Shown here in pieces: positions 6,474 through 12,607 of a stretch of 12,614 nucleotides of DNA. The position numbers and the translations under genes are program-made. The stretch spans positions 1 to 12,614 of the forward strand of contig NZ_CALGNQ010000258.1 of the NCBI RefSeq assembly GCF_937958535.1. Direction: 5' to 3'. The notes beneath the pieces were generated by a model that saw nothing but the letters and a program-made list of their open reading frames with translations, had not been told where the DNA came from and made no database searches. Positions within the stretch are counted from its first letter, which is position 1, and each line of letters opens with the position of its first letter. This stretch comes from an uncultured Georgenia sp. (lineage in GTDB: Bacteria; Actinomycetota; Actinomycetes; Actinomycetales; Actinomycetaceae).

Positions 6474-7235
6474 ATGCGGCCCCCTCGCCTGCTCTACGGG
6501 CTCTACGAGCGACGTCTCGCCCGCAACCTCGACCGGTCGGCCACCCCGCGACACATCGGCGTGATCCTCGACGGCAACCGGCGCTGGGCCCGCGCCCTGG
6601 GCAACCCGGCCTCGCACGGCCACCGCCGCGGGGCCGACAAGATCGCCGACCTCCTCGGCTGGTCCGAGGAGGCGGGCGTGGAGATCGTCACCCTGTGGAT
6701 GCTCTCCACCGACAACCTCCACCGTGACCCGGACGAGGTGGCCGAGCTGCTCGAGATCATCGCCGGGGCGGTGGACACGCTCGCCGACTCCGGCCGGTGG
6801 CGGCTGCGCGTCGTCGGGGCGCTGGAGCTGCTCCCCGAGCCGGTGGCGCAGCGCCTCGCCCGCGCCGAGGAGCGCACCGCCGACGTCACCGGCATGGGGG
6901 TCAACGTCGCGGTGGGGTACGGCGGACGCTACGAGATCACGGCCGCGGTGCGCTCGCTCCTGGCCTCCTACGCCGAGCGCGGCCTGAGCCTGCAGGAGGC
7001 CGCCGACGCGGTGAGCATCGAGGACATCGCCGACCACCTCTACACCAAGGGTCAGCCCGACCCCGACCTCGTCATCCGCACCTCCGGCGAGCAGCGCCTG
7101 GGCGGCTTCCTCCTGTGGCAGAGCGTCCACAGCGAGTACTACTTCTGCGAGGCGTACTGGCCGGACTTCCGGCACATCGACTTCCTCCGCGCCCTGCGCG
7201 ACTACGCCCAGCGTGAGCGGCGGATGGGCCGCTGA
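6474..7235 (+). CDS. uppS: cis-prenyltransferase (isoprenyl transferase; polyprenyl or short-chain Z-prenyl diphosphate synthase)
   Basis: The enzyme adds isopentenyl units in cis configuration to an allylic diphosphate. Products feed the lipid carrier for peptidoglycan and arabinogalactan-type polymers. 253 residues. The catalytic block ILDGNRRWAR is at 31-40, with the Mg/diphosphate Asp33. SHGHRRGADK (47-56), TLWMLSTDN (73-81) and RTSGEQRLGGFLLWQS (202-217, with Arg202 and Arg208) are all family blocks. The usual SNF or SGF after RL reads GGF here. Chain length cannot be decided. The position next to the hemolysin III gene matches Rv1086, a Z,E-farnesyl diphosphate synthase, by memory, so a short-chain product is as likely as undecaprenyl or decaprenyl diphosphate. 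The ATG at 6474 is the only good start; its ribosome site is distant. Confidence 0.93.
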   Translation: MRPPRLLYGLYERRLARNLDRSATPRHIGVILDGNRRWARALGNPASHGHRRGADKIADLLGWSEEAGVEIVTLWMLSTDNLHRDPDEVAELLEIIAGAVDTLADSGRWRLRVVGALELLPEPVAQRLARAEERTADVTGMGVNVAVGYGGRYEITAAVRSLLASYAERGLSLQEAADAVSIEDIADHLYTKGQPDPDLVIRTSGEQRLGGFLLWQSVHSEYYFCEAYWPDFRHIDFLRALRDYAQRERRMGR

Positions 7236-7262
7236 CATGTCCGGCGGGTGACGAGCCGGTGA

Positions 7263-7295
7263 ACTCCCGGCACGAAGTGCCCCCTGCCCGGGAGT
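7263..7295 (+). terminator. hairpin terminator downstream of uppS
   Basis: ACTCCCGG (7263-7270) and CCGGGAGT (7288-7295) are perfect 8-bp complements. The interior holds GCAC-GAA-GTGC (7270-7280), which competes with the outer stem for one base. It starts 28 nt after the uppS stop. No T-tract follows. Confidence 0.6.
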
Positions 7296-7302
7296 GTCGC
7301 CC

Positions 7303-7343
7303 CTCGTCACGGGTGCAGCGGCCCTAGCGTGCGGTGTGACGGG
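7303..7343 (+). other. long stem-loop in the phoH leader, spanning a candidate -10
   Basis: Bases 7303-7310 pair with 7336-7343 (eight pairs, one G-U). Inside, GCAGC (7315-7319) pairs with GC and TGC around one bulged G (7327-7332). The loop contains TAGCGT (7325-7330), which could itself be a -10 for phoH. The 257-nt gap between uppS and phoH also has GGGGCC-GCC-GGCCCC (7401-7415). If transcription starts at TAGCGT, only the later hairpins are in the mRNA. Confidence 0.35.
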
Positions 7344-7376
7344 CGGCACACCCGCCGCCCTCCGGGAGGCCCGCCG

Positions 7377-7496
7377 ATGGTTGCGTCGCTGGAGGCAGGA
7401 GGGGCCGCCGGCCCCACCGCCGGCAGGTCCCCCGTCCGACTCGCCACGCCCGGCGCCCCCGTCCCTCGTCGGTGCGCCGCAGGGAGCCCCCCATGA
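7377..7496 (+). CDS. possible 39-residue leader ORF overlapping the phoH start
   Basis: An ATG with GGGAGG (7364-7369) 7 nt ahead opens a 39-codon frame that begins MVASLEAGGAAG and ends in ATGA, sharing 4 bp with the phoH ATG. The peptide is Gly/Ala/Pro/Arg-rich with one cysteine and resembles no family I recognise. In favour: a ribosome site at ideal spacing and exact coupling geometry. Mycobacterial phoH2 genes are also reported to be preceded by a short coupled gene, phoAT. Against: third codon positions are about 80 percent GC, below the flanking genes, and its length and sequence do not show PhoAT features. It may be a real small protein, a translated leader that only couples ribosomes to phoH, or chance. 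Confidence 0.35.
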   Translation: MVASLEAGGAAGPTAGRSPVRLATPGAPVPRRCAAGSPP

Positions 7497-8887
7497 CCAC
7501 CGTCACCCACCGGTCGGACCCGCTCGCCGACCTCGCGCAGGCGCAGCTGCCCGCCGCGCCGCAGGCCGCGGCCCAGCGCCTGACCTACGTGCTCGACACC
7601 TCCGTGCTGCTCTCCGACCCCTACGCCGTCGGGCGGTTCGCCGAGCACGACGTCGTCCTGCCGATCGTCGTCGTCACCGAGCTGGAGGCCAAACGCCACC
7701 ACCCCGAGCTGGGCTACTTCGCCCGCACCGCGCTGCGTCTCCTCGACGACCTGCGCGTCCACCACGGCCGCCTGGACGTCCCCGTCCCGGTCGGCACCGA
7801 CGGCGGCACGCTGCGGGTGGAGCTCAACCACTCCGACCCGGAGGTGCTGCCCTCGGGGATGCGGCTGGGCGACAACGACACCCGCATCCTGTCCGTGGCG
7901 GCCAACCTCGCCGCCGAGGGGAGGGACGTCACCGTCGTCTCCAAGGACCTGCCGATGCGGGTCAAGGCCTCTGCCGTCGGCCTGCGCGCCGAGGAGTACC
8001 GGGCCCAGCAGGTCGTCGAGTCCGGCTGGACCGGGATGACGACGGCGAACCTCACCGACGAGGAGATGGCCACCCTGTTCGGGCAGGAGCGGCTCGACAT
8101 CGCCGGCCTCGCGATGGCCGACAACCTCCTCGACGAGCTGTGCCACACCGGGGTGGTCCTCCACTCCGGCCGCGGCTCCGCGCTCGGACGGGTGCGGCCC
8201 GACGGCACGCTCGCCCTGGTCCGGGGGGACCGGGAGGTCTTCGGGGTGCACGGGCGCAGCGCCGAGCAGCGGGTGGCGATCGACCTGCTCACCGACCCGG
8301 AGATCGGCATCGTCTCTCTCGGCGGCCGGGCGGGTACCGGCAAGTCCGCACTCGCGCTGTGCGCCGGGCTGGAGGCCGTCCTCGAGCGCCGGGAGCACCG
8401 TCGGATCATCGTGTTCCGCCCGCTCTACGCCGTCGGGGGCCAGGAGCTGGGCTACCTCCCGGGCACCGAGACCGAGAAGATGAACCCCTGGGCGGAGGCG
8501 GTGTTCGACACCCTCTCCGCGGTCGTCGACCGGCACGTGCTCGACGAGGTGCTCTCCCGCGGCCTGCTCGAGGTGCTGCCGCTCACCCACATCCGCGGCC
8601 GCTCGCTGCACGACGCCTTCGTCATCGTCGACGAGGCGCAGTCCCTGGAGCGCAACGTCCTGCTCACGGTGCTCTCCCGGATCGGGCAGCACTCCAAGGT
8701 GGTCCTCACCCACGACATCGCCCAGCGCGACAACCTGCGGGTGGGCCGGCACGACGGCGTCGCGGCGGTGGTCGAGATGCTCAAGGGCAACCCGCTCTTC
8801 GCGCACGTCACGCTCACCCGTTCGGAGCGCTCGGCCATCGCGGCCCTGGTGACGGAGGTGTTGGAGGACGGCGCCCCGGTGATCTGA
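7493..8887 (+). CDS. phoH: PIN-PhoH fusion protein, PhoH2 type (RNase plus RecA-like ATPase)
   Basis: 464 residues in two parts. The N-terminal PIN ribonuclease domain (about 30-170) has the acidic set: Asp35 in YVLDTSVLL, Glu64 in VTELEAK, Asp127 and Asp129 in GDNDTR, and Asp152 in SKDLP. The C-terminal PhoH ATPase (about 250-460) has Walker A GRAGTGKS (278-285, Lys284), FRPLYAVGGQELGYLPG (308-324), Walker B FVIVDEAQ (376-383) and THDIAQRDN (406-414). The mycobacterial PhoH2 relatives are described as RNA helicase/sequence-specific RNases in a toxin-antitoxin-like arrangement; action here is inferred. ATG 7493 has AGGGAG 6 nt upstream and overlaps the stop of a 39-codon ORF. It converges on the sugar kinase gene. 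Confidence 0.93.
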   Translation: MTTVTHRSDPLADLAQAQLPAAPQAAAQRLTYVLDTSVLLSDPYAVGRFAEHDVVLPIVVVTELEAKRHHPELGYFARTALRLLDDLRVHHGRLDVPVPVGTDGGTLRVELNHSDPEVLPSGMRLGDNDTRILSVAANLAAEGRDVTVVSKDLPMRVKASAVGLRAEEYRAQQVVESGWTGMTTANLTDEEMATLFGQERLDIAGLAMADNLLDELCHTGVVLHSGRGSALGRVRPDGTLALVRGDREVFGVHGRSAEQRVAIDLLTDPEIGIVSLGGRAGTGKSALALCAGLEAVLERREHRRIIVFRPLYAVGGQELGYLPGTETEKMNPWAEAVFDTLSAVVDRHVLDEVLSRGLLEVLPLTHIRGRSLHDAFVIVDEAQSLERNVLLTVLSRIGQHSKVVLTHDIAQRDNLRVGRHDGVAAVVEMLKGNPLFAHVTLTRSERSAIAALVTEVLEDGAPVI

Positions 8888-8894
8888 AGGGGCG
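8872..8894. terminator. weak hairpin at the phoH / sugar kinase convergence
   Basis: CGCCCC (8872-8877) and GGGGCG (8889-8894) pair across an 11-nt loop that contains the phoH stop codon. Only 14 nt separate the two stops, so this is the best terminator candidate there. Six pairs and no T-tract make it modest. Confidence 0.35.
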
Positions 8895-8901
8895 GTGCGG
8901 C

Positions 8902-9831
8902 TCAGTCCGGCAGCGCGGCGAGCTCGGCCGCCGTGGGCGGGTCGGCCCCTGCCCGGGAGACGGTGACGGCGGCGACCCGGGCGGCGTGCTGGAGCACGTC
9001 GCGCACGGTCCCGGCGGGCACGGCGTGCAGCCGCTCGCGGCGCTCGGCGCCGAGCAGCCCGGCGCGGGCCAGCCCGTCGAGCAGGCCGGCCATGAAGGAG
9101 TCGCCCGCCCCGACGCTGTCGACCACGTTCACCCGCGGCGCGGTGACCGCCACCTCGTCCCCGGACGCGGTCAGGGCCAGCGCCCCGTCACCGCCGCGGG
9201 TGAGGACGACGAGGGCCGGGCCCAGTGCCACCCAGGCACGCAGCACGTCGGCGACGTCCTCGCCCGGCGCCAGCCACGCGATGTCCTCGTCGGAGACCTT
9301 GACGACGTCGGCCCGCGCGACGAGCCCCTCGACGAGCCGCCGGCTCACGGCCGGGCCGGGCATGATCGCGGGCCGAGCGTTGGGGTCGTAGCTCACCGTG
9401 GCCGTCGGGGCGAGGGCGGTGACGAGCCGGGCCACCTTGCCGGCGCCGGGCTCGATCGTGGCGCTGATCGAGCCGATGTGGACGTGCGCCGGCCGCGCCG
9501 TCGGGGCGGCGTCGGGGACGTCGTAGGACAGGTCGAAGTCGTAGTCCGCGGCACCGGTCGGGTCGAGGCGCGCGCGGGCCGTGGAGGTGCGCTGCGCGCC
9601 GTCCGAGCCGGCGGTGACGACGACGCCGTCGGCCTCCAGCCACTCCCGGATGCGGCGGCCGCGGGCGTCGCGCCCGAACCAGGTCGTCAGCTCCACCGGC
9701 CGCCCCAGGCGGGCCAGCCCGACCGCGACGTTCGCCGGGCTCCCGCCGACGTGCTCGGCGGGCTCGTGGCCGGGCCGCTCGACGATGTCGATGAGGCTCT
9801 CCCCGACGACGAGCACGTGCGGCTGGCTCAC
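8902..9831 (-). CDS. PfkB-family carbohydrate kinase (fructokinase-like)
   Basis: 309 residues of the ribokinase/PfkB fold. It uses ATP to phosphorylate a sugar, probably fructose by overall resemblance to fructokinases, but substrate is not proven by the motifs. The first PfkB signature region is VGESLIDIV (9-17) followed by HVGGSPANVAVGLARLG (27-43). The second signature, VDSVGAGDSFMAGLLDGL (237-254), carries the catalytic base Asp244 and the anion-hole glycines. KVSDEDI (178-184) is also typical. GTG 9829-9831 overlaps the xseB stop by GTGA and has GGAGGAGGA directly upstream, so this start is well supported; an upstream ATG would extend into xseB. Third gene of the xseA-xseB operon, a partner with no obvious functional link. 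Confidence 0.87.
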   Translation of the reverse strand: MSQPHVLVVGESLIDIVERPGHEPAEHVGGSPANVAVGLARLGRPVELTTWFGRDARGRRIREWLEADGVVVTAGSDGAQRTSTARARLDPTGAADYDFDLSYDVPDAAPTARPAHVHIGSISATIEPGAGKVARLVTALAPTATVSYDPNARPAIMPGPAVSRRLVEGLVARADVVKVSDEDIAWLAPGEDVADVLRAWVALGPALVVLTRGGDGALALTASGDEVAVTAPRVNVVDSVGAGDSFMAGLLDGLARAGLLGAERRERLHAVPAGTVRDVLQHAARVAAVTVSRAGADPPTAAELAALPD

Positions 9832-10052
9832 TCCTCCTCCGGGCTGGGTGCGGTCGCCTGCTGGACCTGCTCGAGCTTCTCCCGGGCGCCGTCGAGCCAC
9901 TGCTGGCAGCGGGCGGCGAGCGCCTCCCCCCGCTCCCACAGCTGCATCGACTCCTCCAGGGAGGCGGCGCCGGTCTCCAGCCGCCGCACGACGTCCTGCA
10001 GCTCGTCCCGGGCCTGCTCGTAGGAGAGGGACTCGACGTCGGGGGTGCTCAT
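9828..10052 (-). CDS. xseB: exodeoxyribonuclease VII small subunit
   Basis: 74 residues, normal for the family. XseB binds the large subunit to form exonuclease VII, which degrades single-stranded DNA from both ends in the cytoplasm. The conserved core is LSYEQARDELQDVVRRLE (9-26), then GAASLEESMQLWERGEALAARCQQWLDGAREKLEQV, with predicted helices that make the stalk-binding coiled coil. ATG 10050-10052 overlaps the xseA stop by ATGA. The acidic tail EEE is encoded by the GAG repeats that also supply the ribosome site of the kinase gene downstream. Confidence 0.94.
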   Translation of the reverse strand: MSTPDVESLSYEQARDELQDVVRRLETGAASLEESMQLWERGEALAARCQQWLDGAREKLEQVQQATAPSPEEE

Positions 10053-11314
10053 GGCTCCAGTGTGGCAGAGCCGGGTGTCGCCTCCGGGTGCGCGGACCGC
10101 ACCTCCACCGCCAGCCGGCCGCGCGCCACCCGGGCGTCGAGCAGCCGGCCCGCGGTGACCTCGGCGGCGTCGCGCACGACGTGCCCGTCCGCGGTGCGCA
10201 GCACGGCGTAGCCGCGTTCCAGCGTCGCGAGGGGGGACAGAGCGCGCAGGTGGCGGCGCAGGGAGTCGACGGCGAGGGTGTGCCGCTCGAGGTGCGCCGT
10301 CGTGGTCTGCCGCAGAGTGTCGAGGAGCGCCGCGACGTCCCGCTCGCGGGTGGTGACCATCGTCGTCGGATCGGCGAGCACGGGGCGGGAGCGCAGCGAG
10401 TCGAGCAGGGCGCGCTCGGCGCGCAGGCGGCCGGTGATGCTCGCCCGCAGGCGCTGTCGGGCGACGAGCAGCGTGCGGCGCTCCTCCGCGACGTCCGGGA
10501 CCACCCGCTTGGCGGCGGCGGTCGGGGTGGAGGCGCGGTAGTCGGCGACGAGGTCGAGGAGCGGGGTGTCGGTCTCGTGCCCGATGGCGGAGACGATCGG
10601 GGTGCGGCTGGCGGCGGCCGCCCGCACGAGCTGCTCGTTGGAGAAGGGCAGGAGGTCCTCGACCGACCCGCCGCCGCGCGCGATGACGATGACGTCGACC
10701 TCCGGCAGCGCGTCGAGCTCGGCGATCGCCCGGCTCACCTGGGCGACCGTGCCCACGCCCTGGACGGCGACCTCCCGGATCTCGAAACGCACCCCGGGCC
10801 AGCGGGCCCGTGCGTTGACGACGACGTCGTGCTCGGCCTTGGACTCCCGGCCGCAGATCAGCCCGACCACGCGCGGCAGGAAGGGCAGCGGGATCTTGCG
10901 CTCGGCCGCGAACAGCCCCTCGGCGGCGAGCACCTGCTTGAGCTGCTCGATCCGGGCGAGGAGCTCCCCGAGCCCCACGGCGCGGATCTCCCGGGCGTGC
11001 AGGGACAGCGAGCCGTTCTTCAGGTAGAAGTCCGGCTTGGCGTGGACGACCACGCGGGCGCCCTCGGCGACGTCGGGCAGGTCGCGGGCGAAGATCTTCA
11101 CCGCCAGGGACATGTCGACGTCGGTGTCGCGCAGCGTCAGGAAGGCCATGCCGGCGCCGGGGCGGCGGTTGAGCTGGACGATCTGGCCCTCGACCCACAG
11201 CGGTGACATCCGGGCGACGTACTCGGCGATCTTGGTCGACAGCAGGCGGACCGGCCAGGGACGCTCCGGCGTCGTCTGGTTGGCACGCTCGGGGAGGGGG
11301 ACGTCGGGTCGCAT
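10049..11314 (-). CDS. xseA: exodeoxyribonuclease VII large subunit
   Basis: 421 residues. The catalytic subunit of exonuclease VII acts in DNA repair and clears single-stranded DNA. An N-terminal OB-fold for DNA binding spans about 20-115 (SPLWVEGQIVQL 37-48, FYLKNGSLSLH 96-106). The catalytic domain has GLICGRESKAEHDV (151-164), ARGGGSVEDLLPFSNE (212-227) and GHETDTPLLDLVADYRASTPTAAA (245-268). Long helices then form the coiled-coil stalk for XseB. ATG 11312-11314 has GAGGG immediately before it, too close for a normal ribosome site, so the message may be leaderless or the start may differ slightly; no better upstream start exists because the frame soon meets ispH sequences. First gene of a three-gene operon and divergent from ispH. 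Confidence 0.93.
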   Translation of the reverse strand: MRPDVPLPERANQTTPERPWPVRLLSTKIAEYVARMSPLWVEGQIVQLNRRPGAGMAFLTLRDTDVDMSLAVKIFARDLPDVAEGARVVVHAKPDFYLKNGSLSLHAREIRAVGLGELLARIEQLKQVLAAEGLFAAERKIPLPFLPRVVGLICGRESKAEHDVVVNARARWPGVRFEIREVAVQGVGTVAQVSRAIAELDALPEVDVIVIARGGGSVEDLLPFSNEQLVRAAAASRTPIVSAIGHETDTPLLDLVADYRASTPTAAAKRVVPDVAEERRTLLVARQRLRASITGRLRAERALLDSLRSRPVLADPTTMVTTRERDVAALLDTLRQTTTAHLERHTLAVDSLRRHLRALSPLATLERGYAVLRTADGHVVRDAAEVTAGRLLDARVARGRLAVEVRSAHPEATPGSATLEP

Positions 11315-11357
11315 CCCTCACAGCATGCCACCGGAAAGGCGACGTTCCGGGCGCCGC

Positions 11358-11363
11358 ATCGTA
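11358..11363 (-). promoter_or_regulatory. candidate -10 element for the xseA-xseB-kinase operon
   Basis: TACGAT on the minus strand is 43 nt upstream of the xseA ATG. It matches TATAAT at four of six positions. It overlaps the candidate ispH -10 on the other strand by two bases. No clear -35 is seen. Confidence 0.35.
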
Positions 11364-11367
11364 CCCT
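11362..11367 (+). promoter_or_regulatory. candidate -10 element for a leaderless ispH message
   Basis: TACCCT ends 6 nt before the ispH GTG at 11374, the spacing at which transcription would begin at or next to the start codon. There is no Shine-Dalgarno sequence between it and the GTG. This is the usual geometry of leaderless actinobacterial genes. Confidence 0.55.
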
Positions 11368-11373
11368 GGCCCT

Positions 11374-12501
11374 GTGACTACCGTGCCTTCTGCTGCCCAG
11401 GCTTCGCCGGACCGCCCCGAGGTCCGGTCCCTCGCCGGAGCTTCCGCGTTCCCCGACGCCGTCCCTGCGCGCACGCCGGGTGCCGAGGCGGTGCCGGGAC
11501 GGCGGATCCTCCTCGCGGCCCCGCGCGGCTACTGCGCGGGTGTCGACCGGGCCGTCGACGCCGTGGAGAAGGCGCTGGAGCACTACGGCGCACCGATCTA
11601 CGTCCGCAAGGAGATCGTCCACAACAAGTTCGTCGTCGAGACGCTGAGCAGGCGCGGGGCGATCTTCGTCGACGAGACCGACGAGGTGCCCGAGGGAGCC
11701 CGGGTGGTCTTCTCCGCGCACGGCGTGTCCCCGGCGGTCCACGCCGCGGCCGCTGCCCGCAACCTGGCGACGATCGACGCCACGTGCCCGCTCGTCACCA
11801 AGGTGCACAAGGAGGCCGTCCGGTTCGCCAAGGACGACATGGACATCCTCCTCATCGGCCACGACGGCCACGAGGAGGTCGAGGGCACCCAGGGGGAGGC
11901 GCCGGACCACATCCAGGTGGTCAACTCCCCCGACGAGGTCGACCAGGTGGTCGTGCGCAACCCGGACAACGTCGTGTGGCTCTCCCAGACCACGCTGTCG
12001 GTGGACGAGGTCATGGAGACGGTGCGTCGCCTGCGGGAGCGCTTCCCCAAGCTGCAGGACCCGCCCAGCGACGACATCTGCTACGCCACGCAGAACCGCC
12101 AGGTCGCGGTGAAGAAGCTCGCCCCGGAGTCCGACGTCGTCATCGTCGTCGGGTCGGCGAACTCCTCCAACTCGGTGCGGCTGGTGGAGGTGGCGCTCCA
12201 GGCGGGTGCCGGCGCGGCGTACCGGGTCGACACGGCCGACGAGATCGACGAGGCCTGGCTCGAGGGCGCGACGACGGTGGGCCTGACCTCCGGCGCCTCG
12301 GTGCCCGAGATCCTCGTCCGCGACGTCATCACCCGGCTCGGTGAGCTCGGCTACGGCGAGGTCGAGGAGATCCGCACGGCGACGGAGGACATCGCCTTCT
12401 CGCTGCCGAAGAACCTGCGCGCCGACCTCAAGGCGGCCGGCACCAACCCCGACCGCCCGCGCCGCGGCAACCGCCGCTCCCTGCCCGTCGACGTCAAGTA
12501 G
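11374..12501 (+). CDS. ispH: 4-hydroxy-3-methylbut-2-enyl diphosphate reductase
   Basis: The last enzyme of the MEP pathway converts HMBPP to IPP and DMAPP using an iron-sulfur cluster. 375 residues. Three cluster cysteines are visible: Cys54 in APRGYCAGVDRA, Cys138 in DATCPLVTKVH and Cys236 in DDICYATQNRQ. Other blocks are SAHGVSP (114-120), GHDGHEEVEGT (162-172), SQTTLSVDE (204-212), VGSANSSNS (259-267) and GLTSGASVPE (303-312). About 43 low-complexity residues come before the core (RRILLAAPRGYC), as in several actinobacterial homologues. GTG 11374 is chosen from the leaderless promoter geometry; a GTG three codons later is possible, and any earlier start would run into divergent xseA. Its product would supply the prenyl chain made by uppS. 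Confidence 0.95.
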   Translation: MTTVPSAAQASPDRPEVRSLAGASAFPDAVPARTPGAEAVPGRRILLAAPRGYCAGVDRAVDAVEKALEHYGAPIYVRKEIVHNKFVVETLSRRGAIFVDETDEVPEGARVVFSAHGVSPAVHAAAAARNLATIDATCPLVTKVHKEAVRFAKDDMDILLIGHDGHEEVEGTQGEAPDHIQVVNSPDEVDQVVVRNPDNVVWLSQTTLSVDEVMETVRRLRERFPKLQDPPSDDICYATQNRQVAVKKLAPESDVVIVVGSANSSNSVRLVEVALQAGAGAAYRVDTADEIDEAWLEGATTVGLTSGASVPEILVRDVITRLGELGYGEVEEIRTATEDIAFSLPKNLRADLKAAGTNPDRPRRGNRRSLPVDVK

Positions 12502-12550
12502 GGTGCCGGTCGGCGTCAGGTGGCGCGCCGTCGACGTCAGGTAGGGCCGG
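12487..12550. repeat. three degenerate tandem copies of the ispH stop-codon region
   Basis: The 17-nt unit GTCGACGTCAAGTAGGG at 12487-12503, which includes the ispH TAG, recurs as GTCGGCGTCAGGTGGCG at 12509-12525 and GTCGACGTCAGGTAGGG at 12530-12546. Spacing is 22 and 21 bases. The first and third differ at one base in 17. No open frame of note continues through them. Confidence 0.7.
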
Positions 12551-12574
12551 CCAGAGATATGTGTGTCGCAGAGA

Positions 12575-12607
12575 GTCAGGCTGAACCACCACCTGGATCA
12601 CCCTGAC
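12575..12607. repeat. imperfect inverted repeat downstream of ispH
   Basis: Left arm 12575-12588 and right arm 12594-12607 are complementary at 12 of 14 positions across a 5-nt loop (CCACC). The surrounding 12551-12600 is about 54 percent GC, far below the rest of the window. It could be the ispH terminator, although the following bases are CCTTCCC rather than T-rich. It could also be an operator of a gene beyond the edge or part of a mobile-element end. Confidence 0.5.

Noticed and set aside
6457..6490. GTG at 6461 in another frame as an alternative uppS start
   Set aside because: It leads into an Arg/Pro-rich shadow frame and does not reach the DGNRR motif frame.
7271..7295. Possible 6C RNA (actinobacterial small RNA with C-rich loops) after uppS
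   Set aside because: Only a run of five C is present and the second C-rich hairpin loop is missing; a simple terminator explains it.
7294..10023. Very long plus-strand open frame of 909 codons across phoH and the kinase gene
   Set aside because: It runs out of frame through phoH and antisense to the PfkB kinase and xseB. Its product is Arg/Pro/Gly/Ala-rich without domains. High GC suppresses stop codons, so such frames are expected.
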